From Lenzites betulinus (Eukaryota > Basidiomycota > Agaricomycetes > Polyporales > Polyporaceae), in contig JABYQU010000018.1 in the NCBI GenBank assembly GCA_022264855.1, positions 248,001 to 312,000 on the forward strand: a stretch of 64,000 nucleotides of DNA, in the 5' to 3' direction. The translations under genes were made by a program, and so were the position numbers. The notes beneath the pieces are model-generated. The model was not told where the DNA came from. It saw only the letters and a list, made by a program, of their open reading frames with translations, and did no database searches. This document shows, piece by piece, positions 22,201 through 32,043 of this stretch (position 1 is the first letter of the stretch; every line of letters starts with the position of its first letter).

Positions 22201-24555
22201 CTTGCGCGACGCGCGGTTCAGTTTGCGGATGTGTGCATCCTTGCAGTCGAGAATGACCTTGCGCAGCTGCCGTACGATTTTCTAGAACGAGGGATGAGTC
22301 TCGCATTGAAGCAAGCGTTCAATGGACGCACCAGTGCATCTCTGTGCTTCTGCAAGATCGGATCCCGTCGAAGCGAATTAAGCCAGTCCGCGAACAGAAG
22401 CCGTAGCTCCCGGTTCGGCACAAAGTCCACGTCGAAGAAGGTAAGTAGCCAATACCGTATGGCCGTGAATGTCCTCACACGCACGATCCGGCGCACCATG
22501 TCGTCCCGGCTGCTTGTGCCTTCCCCCAGAGCCCAGTGGAAGCGGCAGATGAGAAGGTGACCAAGGTCCACAGCAGAGACGTAGGTGCGGTACGTGAGGA
22601 AAAATATGAGCAGCTCATCGTAGTTGAGCTCGCTCGTGAGCTGCGCGATCCAGCGCTCGATGGTCGCCGCCACAAGCATCCGCTTGCTCTCCTTTGGAGG
22701 CTTGATGGCCGGCTGTTCAGCCACGGGGATAGGCTCGAAAGGTTGCATAGTGTACATGTTCGCAATGGTGTGGTGACGTTCCCGGCGCCGGCGCGATGTG
22801 GCGGAGTTCGGGTGCGAGGAGAAATCCGTTGCGCTAGAAGAGGGATCTTCGTACGCATCATGCTCGGTGTCAACATCACCCCAGATCACGAACCGCGGGT
22901 CGTCGCGGGGCGCCGCGCTTTCATCGGATCGGAGGGATAAGCGCACCGTGGTCTCGTTGAACGATGACTCAATCTTGTCCAACGAAGGCAGACCACGATA
23001 CGTCTGGAGGACGTCAAATAGAGCGGTCGAGTACCGCGATGGCAAGGTGGTCGCTGCGAGCTTCACGCCTGTGGGAGTGGGCGGTTCGGAGATCCTGATC
23101 GGAGGCACAGGGGAGGAGGGAGGGGGCGTGTCCCGACGCGTGTCCTCGTCGGAGTTCGATGTGCCTGCAAGCGAAAGCTTGGACATCCGCGAGACGCGAG
23201 GCAGATAATCTGCACGCGCAGTGAGCCCGGACTCAAACGACTGCATCTCCCGAATGGTCGGGGGCGAGGCTAGATGGGACGTTGAGCGCCACGCGGGCGA
23301 ATTGAACGAAACGCCCAGTCCAAAGGGGTGGACGATCTCTTGGGGCGATTTACTTGGTCCGTTGGGCGACATGGAGGGCGGTTGGTGTCTGAAGATTGCC
23401 GAGGACGAACTTGAAGCAAAAGGCGATCCTGGCTGCGGTATCCAAGCCATTGAGTCCGCAAAAAAATCATTCACGGGTAGCCGTGGGCGAGGGATATCTG
23501 TCGTCAGTGGACTGGGCGGGGCAAACGCATCCGCGCTGGAAACGCTGTGCGCGTGTGGGCGGCCTGTCGATATCGCGCTGGGCTGAGGAGTTACGCCGTC
23601 TGTGGACGCTGAAAGGCCGTTGGGTATTGAACGCGTCTTGCGAAGACGCTTCGCGGGTGGTGATCGGGACGCGTCAAACACGGTATTGGGAATCGTAGCT
23701 GGGCCGCCGACACCAGATTTGAAGACGCCTGTGGGGAGGAATGTGTGTACAGACATGCGTGAGCGGCGCTTCGTGTGGGACGCGTTGCTGACGCTTCCGG
23801 GGTTAGTTTGGATGGGGAGGGGAGATGGGGAGGAGGTTATCAAGGCAGAATGGTGATACACGGTGCGGTCTTCAGCGTCCTGCCCATACGCCCCAGGTGC
23901 GGTCGAATCGCGTGGTCTGACGGGGAAGCTTATGAGTCGGGCAGAACGGACGATAAGACGGCAAGCACTGACCCGAGCCTGTACATCTGCTTGCCATGTT
24001 GATTGACGAACGCGGTAATGACATAAGGGGAGCGAATGTCCTTGCCCACGCCGAGAGCGCGATCGTAGCGGCGTTTGATCTCTCTGGCAGCCGCACCAGA
24101 AGAAGTTTCGACGAACTTGCCGTCCGCTGTGATGATTTAAGTCTAACAGTCAGATGAGACGCGAACACAAAAGACGCACGCGCGAGAGAGACGTCGGCAT
24201 TGGCGATGTCCGGCGGGAGCGGCTCAACGGGCGGGCCTTCCGCGCCGTCCGCGGGGACGAAGAGGATGTTGGAGTCGGAGGAGAGCGCGGGACGCGGTAG
24301 CGCGATTGGGGGAGAAGAGGGGGTGGCTGCGGGCGGGGAAGAGGAAGGTTGCTCGTCTACGGCCGCTGCCTGCAGGCTGTCGTGATTGTCGTCAGATTGC
24401 GTAGAGGCCATGTCTTGGGTAGGGGGGATGTCGTGGGCTACGAGCGGCGCATCGTCTTGCAGGCCGTCGGGGGCGTCGTGGGCGTTGTCGTCGAAGGAAG
24501 AGAAAGAGTCAGAGCCCGTTTCTCGCGCGAACGCGCCTTGTCCAAATCCGTGCAT
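19208..24555 (-). CDS. Ras guanine-nucleotide exchange factor (CDC25 type)
   Basis: The gene starts at 24555 (MHGFGQGAFARETGSD). Joins seen: SLA/PDGKFVETSSG over an intron near 24130-24180, RLG/FPVRPRDS near 23935-23975, HRDAL/KIVRQLRKV near 22283-22331, and FIRLAW/KAYCLKNFN near 19910-19960. Domains in order: a long Ser/Pro-rich N-terminus, a RasGEF-N module (TIERWIAQLTSELNYDELLIFFLTYRTY, then RYWLLTFFDVDF), a long disordered linker, and the catalytic RasGEF domain. The last contains LIQHLSMIDRELFLNINFEEL, NLLANFVTSEIV and the FFGVYLAQVQHYRSLPDLID block. It ends LTLYADKK at 19208. It should load Ras-family GTPases with GTP at the membrane, feeding cAMP or MAPK growth signalling. No SH3 domain was seen. 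Confidence 0.93.
20587..20641 (-). repeat. Ser-Ala dipeptide repeat inside the RasGEF linker
   Basis: On the coding strand a six-base repeat (GCN AGY type) encodes about eight Ser-Ala units in a row in the disordered linker. Such a coding microsatellite is likely length-variable between strains. Confidence 0.75.
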
Positions 24556-24939
24556 CGCCTATTCCCTCCATCATCCTTTCTTTCCTCCCCGCTCTCATCA
24601 CCCACAAATAGCTGATCTACAGACTGTACGTGCTTCTCCGACAACGGCCCAAAAACTGGGCGAACAAATCCTACGAACTTGTGCTGTACCACAATGTATA
24701 CGGCCTGCTATCTGTCCTGGGCCACCGGATCAGCATAGACTCTTGCTTGGCAAGGGATATGCGCCCCAGCAACGTGGAGACTTTCCTCCGACACCCACCT
24801 CAGCTCGGCGAGTGGGTTCATCCTGTCTTTTCGTGTTAAAATAAGCAGTCATCGCACTCTTTTGAGCAAGTCAATATCAATACTGATACCAACACGTCAT
24901 ACAAATAGACATAGCCTTTGTGCCAAATCGACGGCTGAT

Positions 24940-25283
24940 ATTGCTGTTCTCGCGGCGCTTGTCGCCGGCCTGATTTCGATTTTTTCGCACACTCACTGCT
25001 CTGCGAACGCCTCCACTCAGAACATCGATAACTCGCTCAATTTTCCGTCTTTTGGCTTGATTCCTACAGATTCGGACTCGTCTCGTCTGCGCGCAGGGCA
25101 CAATGGTCGTTTCGTTACGAACGGACAACATAGGCTACCCACCCTCCTCGGCAGCCACCGCAACACCAGAACACGAATATCAGATGAAGCACGCATCGTG
25201 GACGAGTGGGGATTGTCTCCCTGGGTTCCTTGCGAGCCGATGGAGGGCATGACACTAAATTCTTGCGGTACGGTGCATAGTCT
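24940..25283 (+). repeat. Left arm of 344-base inverted duplication
   Basis: The arm runs from ATTGCTGTTCTCGCGG to GGTACGGTGCATAGTCT. It matches the reverse complement of 25670-26013. The first about 150 bases are nearly identical, the middle is clearly diverged, and the last about 45 bases are again close. Its plus frame reads IAVLAALVAGLISIFSHTH, a hydrophobic stretch, then SANASTQNIDNSLNFPSFG, but no start, stop or homologue makes it a convincing gene. Confidence 0.8.
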
Positions 25284-25669
25284 CAGTGTCTTCCTTACCA
25301 CTTGGCTCCCTTGCCGCCTCCTCCCCCGTCTTTGCTTCGTCTGTCTTGCTCGCACATATGCAAAGAACCCCGGTTTACACTGCATGTATCCACCATCTCT
25401 AACCAGACATATTTTATGCCAGAATGGAATCCGATCGCTTGTATTTCGCTTGGGCGTGCTCAAGTCACAGGAAGATATCTCTCCCTGTGTTATGTATTTC
25501 AGACCACTTCGTCTTTCTTTGCACGCTTTTATCAAAGAAGTAATGATGATACAGGAGATGCATTGACAGGCCTGGCTATTACGTAGCACATATAAGCTTG
25601 TCCAATGTAATATTTGTGTCATGCAAGACTGCGCCACAGCCCAGTGCTCGAACAGCTGCAATGCGAAGC

Positions 25670-26013
25670 AGACTATGCACCGTACCGCAAAAATTGAGTG
25701 TCATGCCCTCTGCCGCACCTCAAATACCCTCGAGAACCTCTTCCCATCTGCCTGCGGCGCGCGGTTCACTTGCAAACCGTGTTCTGGTGCTGAAGGGGGT
25801 CTTCGAGGAGCGGGTGGGTCCGAGTTATCCGTTTACGACGAAACCAGCACCGTGCCCTGCGCGCAGACGAGAAGATCCCGAATCTGAAGGAATCAAGCCA
25901 AAAGACGGAAAATTGAGCGAGTTATCGATGTTCTGAGTGGAGGCGTTCGCAGAGCAGTGAGTGTGCGAAAAAATCGAAATCAGGCCGGCGACAAGCGCCG
26001 CGAGAACAGCAAT
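25670..26013 (-). repeat. Right arm of 344-base inverted duplication
   Basis: This is the inverted partner of 24940-25283, of the same length and separated by 386 bases. The minus frame repeats the hydrophobic IAVLAALVAGLISIFSHTH stretch, but a stop follows NG (around 25825) where the left arm stays open. That suggests decay of at least one copy. Confidence 0.8.
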
Positions 26014-26627
26014 AATACAACAGATCCCATCTCTGTGAATGTGGCTCAGCAGCACTAAAAGCTAGCCTTTCTTCGCCAACATCAGTCGTGAAAAACACGC
26101 TCGTCTACGAGCAAGCCTCGACGCTATGGATAGATTGGCCCATGAGCAGGTAACGCGACATGTATTAAACTCTGAGTCGAGTATAGAAGCACACAGCCCG
26201 CCTCGACTCAACCTGCACCACTCCGCCCTGTTGTTTGCTTTTTATTCTCGACCGCTCTCTCCTCTCTCAGGAATGCTGAAGTGTGCCATAAAATTCGTCG
26301 AAAATATACGCCAACACGGTAGGAGTCCTTGCCGTTGCTTCTAGCTTGGTCGCTTATCCCACCACTGTCAGCATCCTCTATGTGGGGATTGCTTATTCGT
26401 ACTTTGAGAATATTTGAGCCCATAACCGCAAGGTAGGTACCTTGGAGTTTTCTCATAGGCGTTGGTCAACTCGCCCTTCGAGCAGACATCAACCCGAAAC
26501 GGACAGCAGCGGTACAAGCATGGTGCGGTCACAACTGTCTTTTTAAACTCTCGCTCAACCTCGTGCCTTTATCATTGCTGGGATTTTTCAGTCACATTCA
26601 GACCGCGTCCAACTGTCTTGGGCAAGT

Positions 26628-29528
26628 GTGACCGCCAACAGCCCAATCCCAATAGAAGTCGTCGTCGACAAGGCAAATGCACAATATATTCTCTACAACG
26701 ATTGTCTTCAATACCTGGAAGCAGAATACCCCGGAGGATCCTTCGCATGTTCAACCTCCCAGGACATCGTGCGGCGGCTTGGCTTGGCGCATCTCCACCC
26801 GTCATTCGGCACCCTTGTTAACCTTCTTGCAGACAACTATCCCGCAAGTGATCTGGCACTCATTCCGCTAGAGATACTGAGGCCCACGCTCCAACACAAC
26901 TCTGTGGTTGACTTCATTCTTTCTGGGATGCTGGTCACTGTCACCTACACGGACCATGTTGCCTGCGCCCTACGCGAATCTCCGGGCGCCACAGCGTCAG
27001 ACTTATACCAAGCTCTCTTCCTAGACTGTATCACAATACTTTGGAGTTTCGAATGCAGGAAGCGGGCCAACACATCGTATTGGTCACCTATGCCATGGTC
27101 ACGCGTATCGCTGCAGGAGCGGGACCCGTCTCGATTACCCGGTGAGTGATATTATGGTTCCCCTAGATTTCGAAGTCGTTCAACATTTTGGACAACCCCA
27201 GGGGAGCAAACTTTCAGAACACCAGCGCTCAGTGAGAACGATCTCCCAGACGAAAACAGCAATGGGGTGCGCATGGCTCGCGCACTGGTCGGCTCTCCGA
27301 CGAATATTCCTTGGTTTGGAGCTCCTCATGACGGATACCCGTTCTGCGACACCCTGTCCGAGTACACTAGAATCCGTCGCCAAGTGATGAATCCGAGCCT
27401 GCGGGACGATCTTTCCATGTGGGTTAGTGCCATGACTTTTGGTGTCCTAGAAGCCGCGACACGCTCGCGGATTCCCGAATCTCTTCTTCTCACCCCCGCG
27501 GTACTCGATGAAGCGACAACATTATCAGGCGATCGCATCCTTCGTTTCCTGTCCAACTGGCACGATATGCTTCTTACTGGCCGCATACACGATGACGATG
27601 ACGCCCGCGTTCAACACGGACGCGATGTTGCACGCCTCCTCGACAGGGCCCTCCACGCACTCGACGAAGAGTTCGTTCAGCTCACAAGCATGACCATTCG
27701 TGCAGGCTACTCTCCAGAGGACTGTACCAACATTGTCGGCGCCGTCGCACTTACCATTGCACCGCTCTGCTCTGTCGCATACCGGGCGTGGAGAGAGCTA
27801 CCCGAGATGAACCGCCTGACGGAGACTGCACACGACAAGATACGAAACTTCGACACAGCAGCACAAGCATACTGCAGGAAGAAGATGGTCGCTACTGGGT
27901 GGTGTCCTGACACAATCTCGAGAAGCTTCATCTCCACGCTCTGGGGTGTCCCGATACTATCGAACATCGTCCGTCTTCCACCCTACATCAGGCGCTCACT
28001 GGACGAGCACAAGGACTGCACAGAGTCTGCGTGCGTATTCTATAGCATAGCCCCCAACGCCCCCTACGCACAGCGCCATGTCAATCCCGCCTGCCATTGT
28101 GCGCACATCAGCCCCTCACTCAACGACGTCGCAAATCTTCTCTCCGACGGACTCATCCCTGTCGTTACCTTCGACGGGGACGTCCTGTGCGTGCGTTCAG
28201 CAGATGATGGCGCGTATATCTCAATATCGCACGTCTGGGCTGACGGGATGGGGAGTACTACGGATGATGGTTTGCCGACCTGTGTCGTCAAGCGTATATC
28301 TGGCCTTGTTCAGCAACTTCTCCCTGGATCGGGCGCTTTCTGGATGGACTCGCTGTGTGTCCCCGCCGCTGGAAGCCTGCGGAAACGCGCTATCAACCTC
28401 ATGGCACAGACCTACCGTGGTGCGGCGAAGGTTCTCGTCATCGACGAATGTATTCGCCTTCAGTGTTCGGAGAACAGGCCCTGGGAGGAGAACCTCTTCC
28501 GTATAGCGACATCTGGCTGGGTACGACGCGTCTGGACGCTTCAAGAAGCTCTCCTCGCCCGCGAGCTGTATTTTGAGTTCAAGGAAGGTCCGGTGGACGT
28601 CGAGGCAGGACTAGGACTCAAGCCGTCCAAGGTTTCCAACGATCCCACCGATGAGCCCCCCGCGAACCATTCACTCAATTTTCAGCCTTCGTATTCTTGT
28701 GACTCGCATGTCCCAGTGCTTGCATTCCGTGCCAAAAGTTACGCCAGCACTCAAGCCACCGCCGATATCCCGCTTGACGACGTCATCAAGCTGCTCCGGC
28801 TGCGCACGACCACTAAACCCGAAGATGAGCTGATCGCGGTGTCGAGCATCCTCTCATGCGACGTCGACGCCCTTCTCTCCATCACGGGCCCGGACGTCGC
28901 GCAACGACGCATGAGGGCCTTTCTCCTCCAGCAAGGCGAAGTTTCACGCCAATTTCCAATGCACGTCTCGCCCCGACTCACACTCCCCAAGTTCACGTGG
29001 GCACCGTGCTCGCTCACATCCGAGACTGAAGGCGCAAGCCTGAGCTCCGGAAAGGGTGTTTGCACAGTAGACGGGCTGACCGCCGAGTACTTTGTCGCAA
29101 GCTTCCAGAATCCTCTACGAATTCCGGACGAGTTCATGGGGGGTCAGGATCGGTCGGTATTCAACACGCTGGTCAGTCACGACTCCTCGATGGCAACCTA
29201 TACGCTCCGATTACACGTCCAGGGACTGGCAAGCGACGCGACCAATCGTTCAATCGATGCTCTCCTATTTCTTGGAGGCGACTTAGCATCGGCAGGGTCG
29301 CCAATCGCATGCGCCGCTGTGTGTCATGACGAACTAGGGGAGCAACCCGACGAGGACAAGGCAGGCTCGTCTACGTATCAAACCAACGCAGGAGACTGGA
29401 GGAAGTCGCGCAAGTTTGTATACGTCGCGCCAGGCCGTCTTCATCGTACAGCGATGTCTTCGGACTCTGTTGTGGATGTGATGTCAAGATTGGGTGAATT
29501 ATGCAAGCTCACGGTGCAGCTAGCATGA
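26628..29528 (+). CDS. HET-domain protein 1 (heterokaryon incompatibility family)
   Basis: Exon 1 starts MTANSPIPIEVVVDKANAQY at 26628 and ends in SRLPG near 27142. The intron ends in CCCCAG, and exon 2 starts GEQTFRTPALSEND near 27202. The HET core lies around 28190-28560: AYISISHVWADGMGS, then FWMDSLCVPAAGSLRKRAI, then YRGAAKVLVIDECIR and GWVRRVWTLQEALLARELYF. Just before it is a Cys/His cluster (DEHKDCTESACVF, then RHVNPACHCAHI) common to basidiomycete HET proteins. The family mediates non-self recognition and cell death after hyphal fusion of unlike strains. The roughly 170-residue N-terminal module is shared with HET protein 2 and not recognised otherwise. The protein ends LTVQLA at 29528. 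Confidence 0.9.
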
Positions 29529-30017
29529 GTCTATGAACCTGGACCCCTCTGACCCTCTGGTATGTAGGCATATACTGGTTATCGGTTTTCGCCCTTTGTA
29601 TTTGTGTATCGCAAGTATGAACCTAGTGCACTTCATCTCGTGATCATTTTGAACGTATAAGTCTTCTTGCGAATATGAGTATCGTACGAGCAGCATGACT
29701 GGCAACTTTGAACTCGAAGGAAGCGTGGGCACTGAAGCTTAAGTAACATTCACATGCTTGATCGCACCCGCGCTCATATGCTCACACGCCATCTCGGTTT
29801 TGATTGGTGTGCCGGTCAGAACAGATCCCGGTGCTTTCTAACAACCCCGAATCACCGAGGGCCCACATACTTAATACCCCGCATCGCGTGTTCTTTCATC
29901 ACCCTTACCCCGCAGACTCATCCAGGGGATTGACATTCAATTGACATCACTCCGAGCGGAACGACATCTTCTACCAGCTCAAGGTGTAACGTTATTACCA
30001 TCATCATCCCACCCAGA
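29529..30017. other. Intergenic between HET gene 1 and GST-like gene
   Basis: No gene seen. 29529-29760 is the AT-rich 3' flank of the HET gene. The remainder is promoter for the GST-like gene, with ACTTAATACCCCGC about 140 bases before its start as a weak TATA-like site. Confidence 0.5.
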
Positions 30018-31387
30018 ATGGCGCCAACCCCTAAGCTGCCGGTCGTCTTGTATCAGTACGTCAGCTTCAACTCAGAGGACGAGGAGATTCTCATGCACTT
30101 CCTTAGTTATGACGCTTCGCCGTTTGCGACAAAGGTCAAAAACCTGCTCACAATCAAACAGATACATCACTCGAGAGTCGAGGTAAGCACTTCATGCCAT
30201 CCAATAACCCGCAAGGATCTTCACCATATATTGGAACAGGTATCAAACATGCTGCCTCGCCCGGACTTGTCTGATCGCCTCGGAGTGACTTACCGCCGCA
30301 TCCCTGTCCTCGCTATCGGGAGAGATGTCTACTGCGATACTACCATCATCGCTGCGGTCCTCGAACGCCGCTTCCCCCCTTCCGAAGGGTATCCAACGCT
30401 CTTTCCTGCACGGAAAGGCGGAGGCAAGGCAGATACGGGCATGGTCAAGGCCCTCTCCATGTCCTATGCGGACCGCGCAATTTTCCCGCTTGCGGCGGAG
30501 AACCTCCCATATGCTAAGTTCACGCCGGAGTTCGTGAACGATAGAAGCTCGGTATGATATATCTACTCTCTTTCGAGCATTAAGCCCAGCCTCATTTGTG
30601 TTGCAGTGGCTAGGCAAGAAGATTGACCCAGCTGCGATGACGGCTAACCAGCCCGTTGTCAAGAGTTGGATAATCTCTCATCTCGTACGAATATTCTCAG
30701 TCGCCCAGCCACAGTATTTGTTGTTCGCTAATACGGCGTTTTCAGGCGTTGATCGAGCAACAACTCACTGACGGCCGCGAGTGGCTCCTGGATACTGAGA
30801 CTCCCAGTCTGGCCGACATCAGCGTCCAGTTCCCGTGGGCTTGGATACAGCAGTTCAGGTCTCTTCGAGACCTTTTTGATCGTGCCAAATTCCCCGCCAC
30901 TATTGCTGTACGTATTTCTGCTGCAGTGCGTTCCAAGTAGAGTCCAAGCTCACTGCTAGCACTGCTGCAGTGGATCGGTCGCACAGCCGAATATATTGCC
31001 AAGGCTGGGCCACAGAAGTTTGTGGTGGGAAACATATCCGGGGCCGACGCCGCAAACATCATAACAGGCTCTACACTCGAAGACCCCAAGATCATTGGCT
31101 TTGACGAAACGGAGGCTGCACGTCTTGGACTCAAGCAAGGTGAATATGTGTCTGTCACCCCTTCCGACAACGGTAAGTCACATCATGATTATTCAATGCT
31201 AGTATGTTCCCTAATCCGAGTCCCGCCAATAACAGGAAAAGTGCCCACTGTGGGTAAACTGGTCTCGTTCAACTACGAAGAGGTTTCTGTCGAAACCCAG
31301 GGCTCTGCCGGAAAGCCAGTGCACTGTCATTTCCCGAGGTTGCATTTCGTCGTCAAGCCCGAGAGCGGTCCTGCGGCGAAACTATAA
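30018..31387 (+). CDS. Glutathione S-transferase-like protein
   Basis: The start is MAPTPKLPVVLY (30018). An intron inside the first frame (about 30056-30106) joins LYH to YDASPFATKVKNLLTIKQI, the thioredoxin-like N-terminal GST fold with its S-P-F-x-x-K signature. The next exon gives VSNMLPRPDLSDRLGVTYRRIPVLAIGRDVYCDTTII, including the cis-Pro region (RRIPVL) and a CDTTII segment where GSTs place the glutathione-contacting ES/DS pair. Later exons contain WLGKKIDP, an ALIEQQLTDGREWLLDT-type C-terminal helical domain with LADISVQFPWAW, and a final part ending GPAAKL at 31387. Intracellular conjugation of electrophiles or a redox role is inferred from the fold. The C-terminal 130 residues after WIGRTAEYIAKAG are longer than in classical GSTs. 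Confidence 0.82.
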
Positions 31388-32043
31388 TTCCCTTAGTTTT
31401 GGAAAAGATCTCAGTCTCAATACAAGTTTGGTGAGATCTATATCATATATGCGATTGTGTGTGCGGACTCGGGTCGCCGTACTGCATAGTAGAGGGGTCG
31501 CGTCACAAGTATCGGATATAATGCGAGCGGGTACCGGTACTGAGGGTGACGATCTTACTGGCACAGCCACAGATTCAAGTGGTAATTTCTCTCTCTCCTC
31601 ACCACCACGACCAGCACCTTTGGAGACAAGCTTTTGACGGCGGAAAATACGTGCAAATGACGTGCGAAACCAGGGACGGAGTCGGATTCCGTGCCGGGAG
31701 ACGCGTGCAGTGGGGACATCATGCTGGGAAGTCTGCGTATTTGGTAGCCTGCTGCGCCTCTCATCGACCAGTGGGCTTGATAACGTAGTCTTGTGCCCTC
31801 AACCTCCACGCCGCACTTAATATCACCTTCCAACATGGTGCGCCTACTCAATCCCTCGCGCGCCTTAGGCAGTCGCGACTGACATGCACGTCAAGTATAC
31901 ATTCTGCGGTGATCACTATCCGCCGGCACTTCCCGAACGTACAGTAGATACTAGGCAAGTGTATGAAACAACGTCGTCTGTGTCGCCATCTAATGCTTGC
32001 ATCGTAGCAGCCTCTCTCATGTGGATAGCAGCTCTACAGCGGC
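31388..32043. other. Intergenic upstream of HET gene 2
   Basis: No gene is supported here. Short frames occur, but none resembles a protein. The first exon of HET gene 2 may begin at the far right end (32044). Confidence 0.45.

Larger units (their letters stand above)
24556..26627. other. Intergenic between RasGEF and HET genes; contains an inverted duplication
   Basis: No gene is supported. A 69-codon frame at 24630-24839 and the frames inside the two repeat arms are the only notable ones. The stretch is AT-richer than the housekeeping block. The right part (26014-26627) is the presumed promoter region of HET gene 1. Confidence 0.5.

Noticed and set aside
25017..25661. Frames reading LCTVPQ...SVMPS and IKPKDGKLSELSMF on both arms of the inverted duplication
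   Set aside because: Similarity between them simply reflects the duplicated DNA. Neither has a credible start or a homologue, and the central part diverges without preserving codons.
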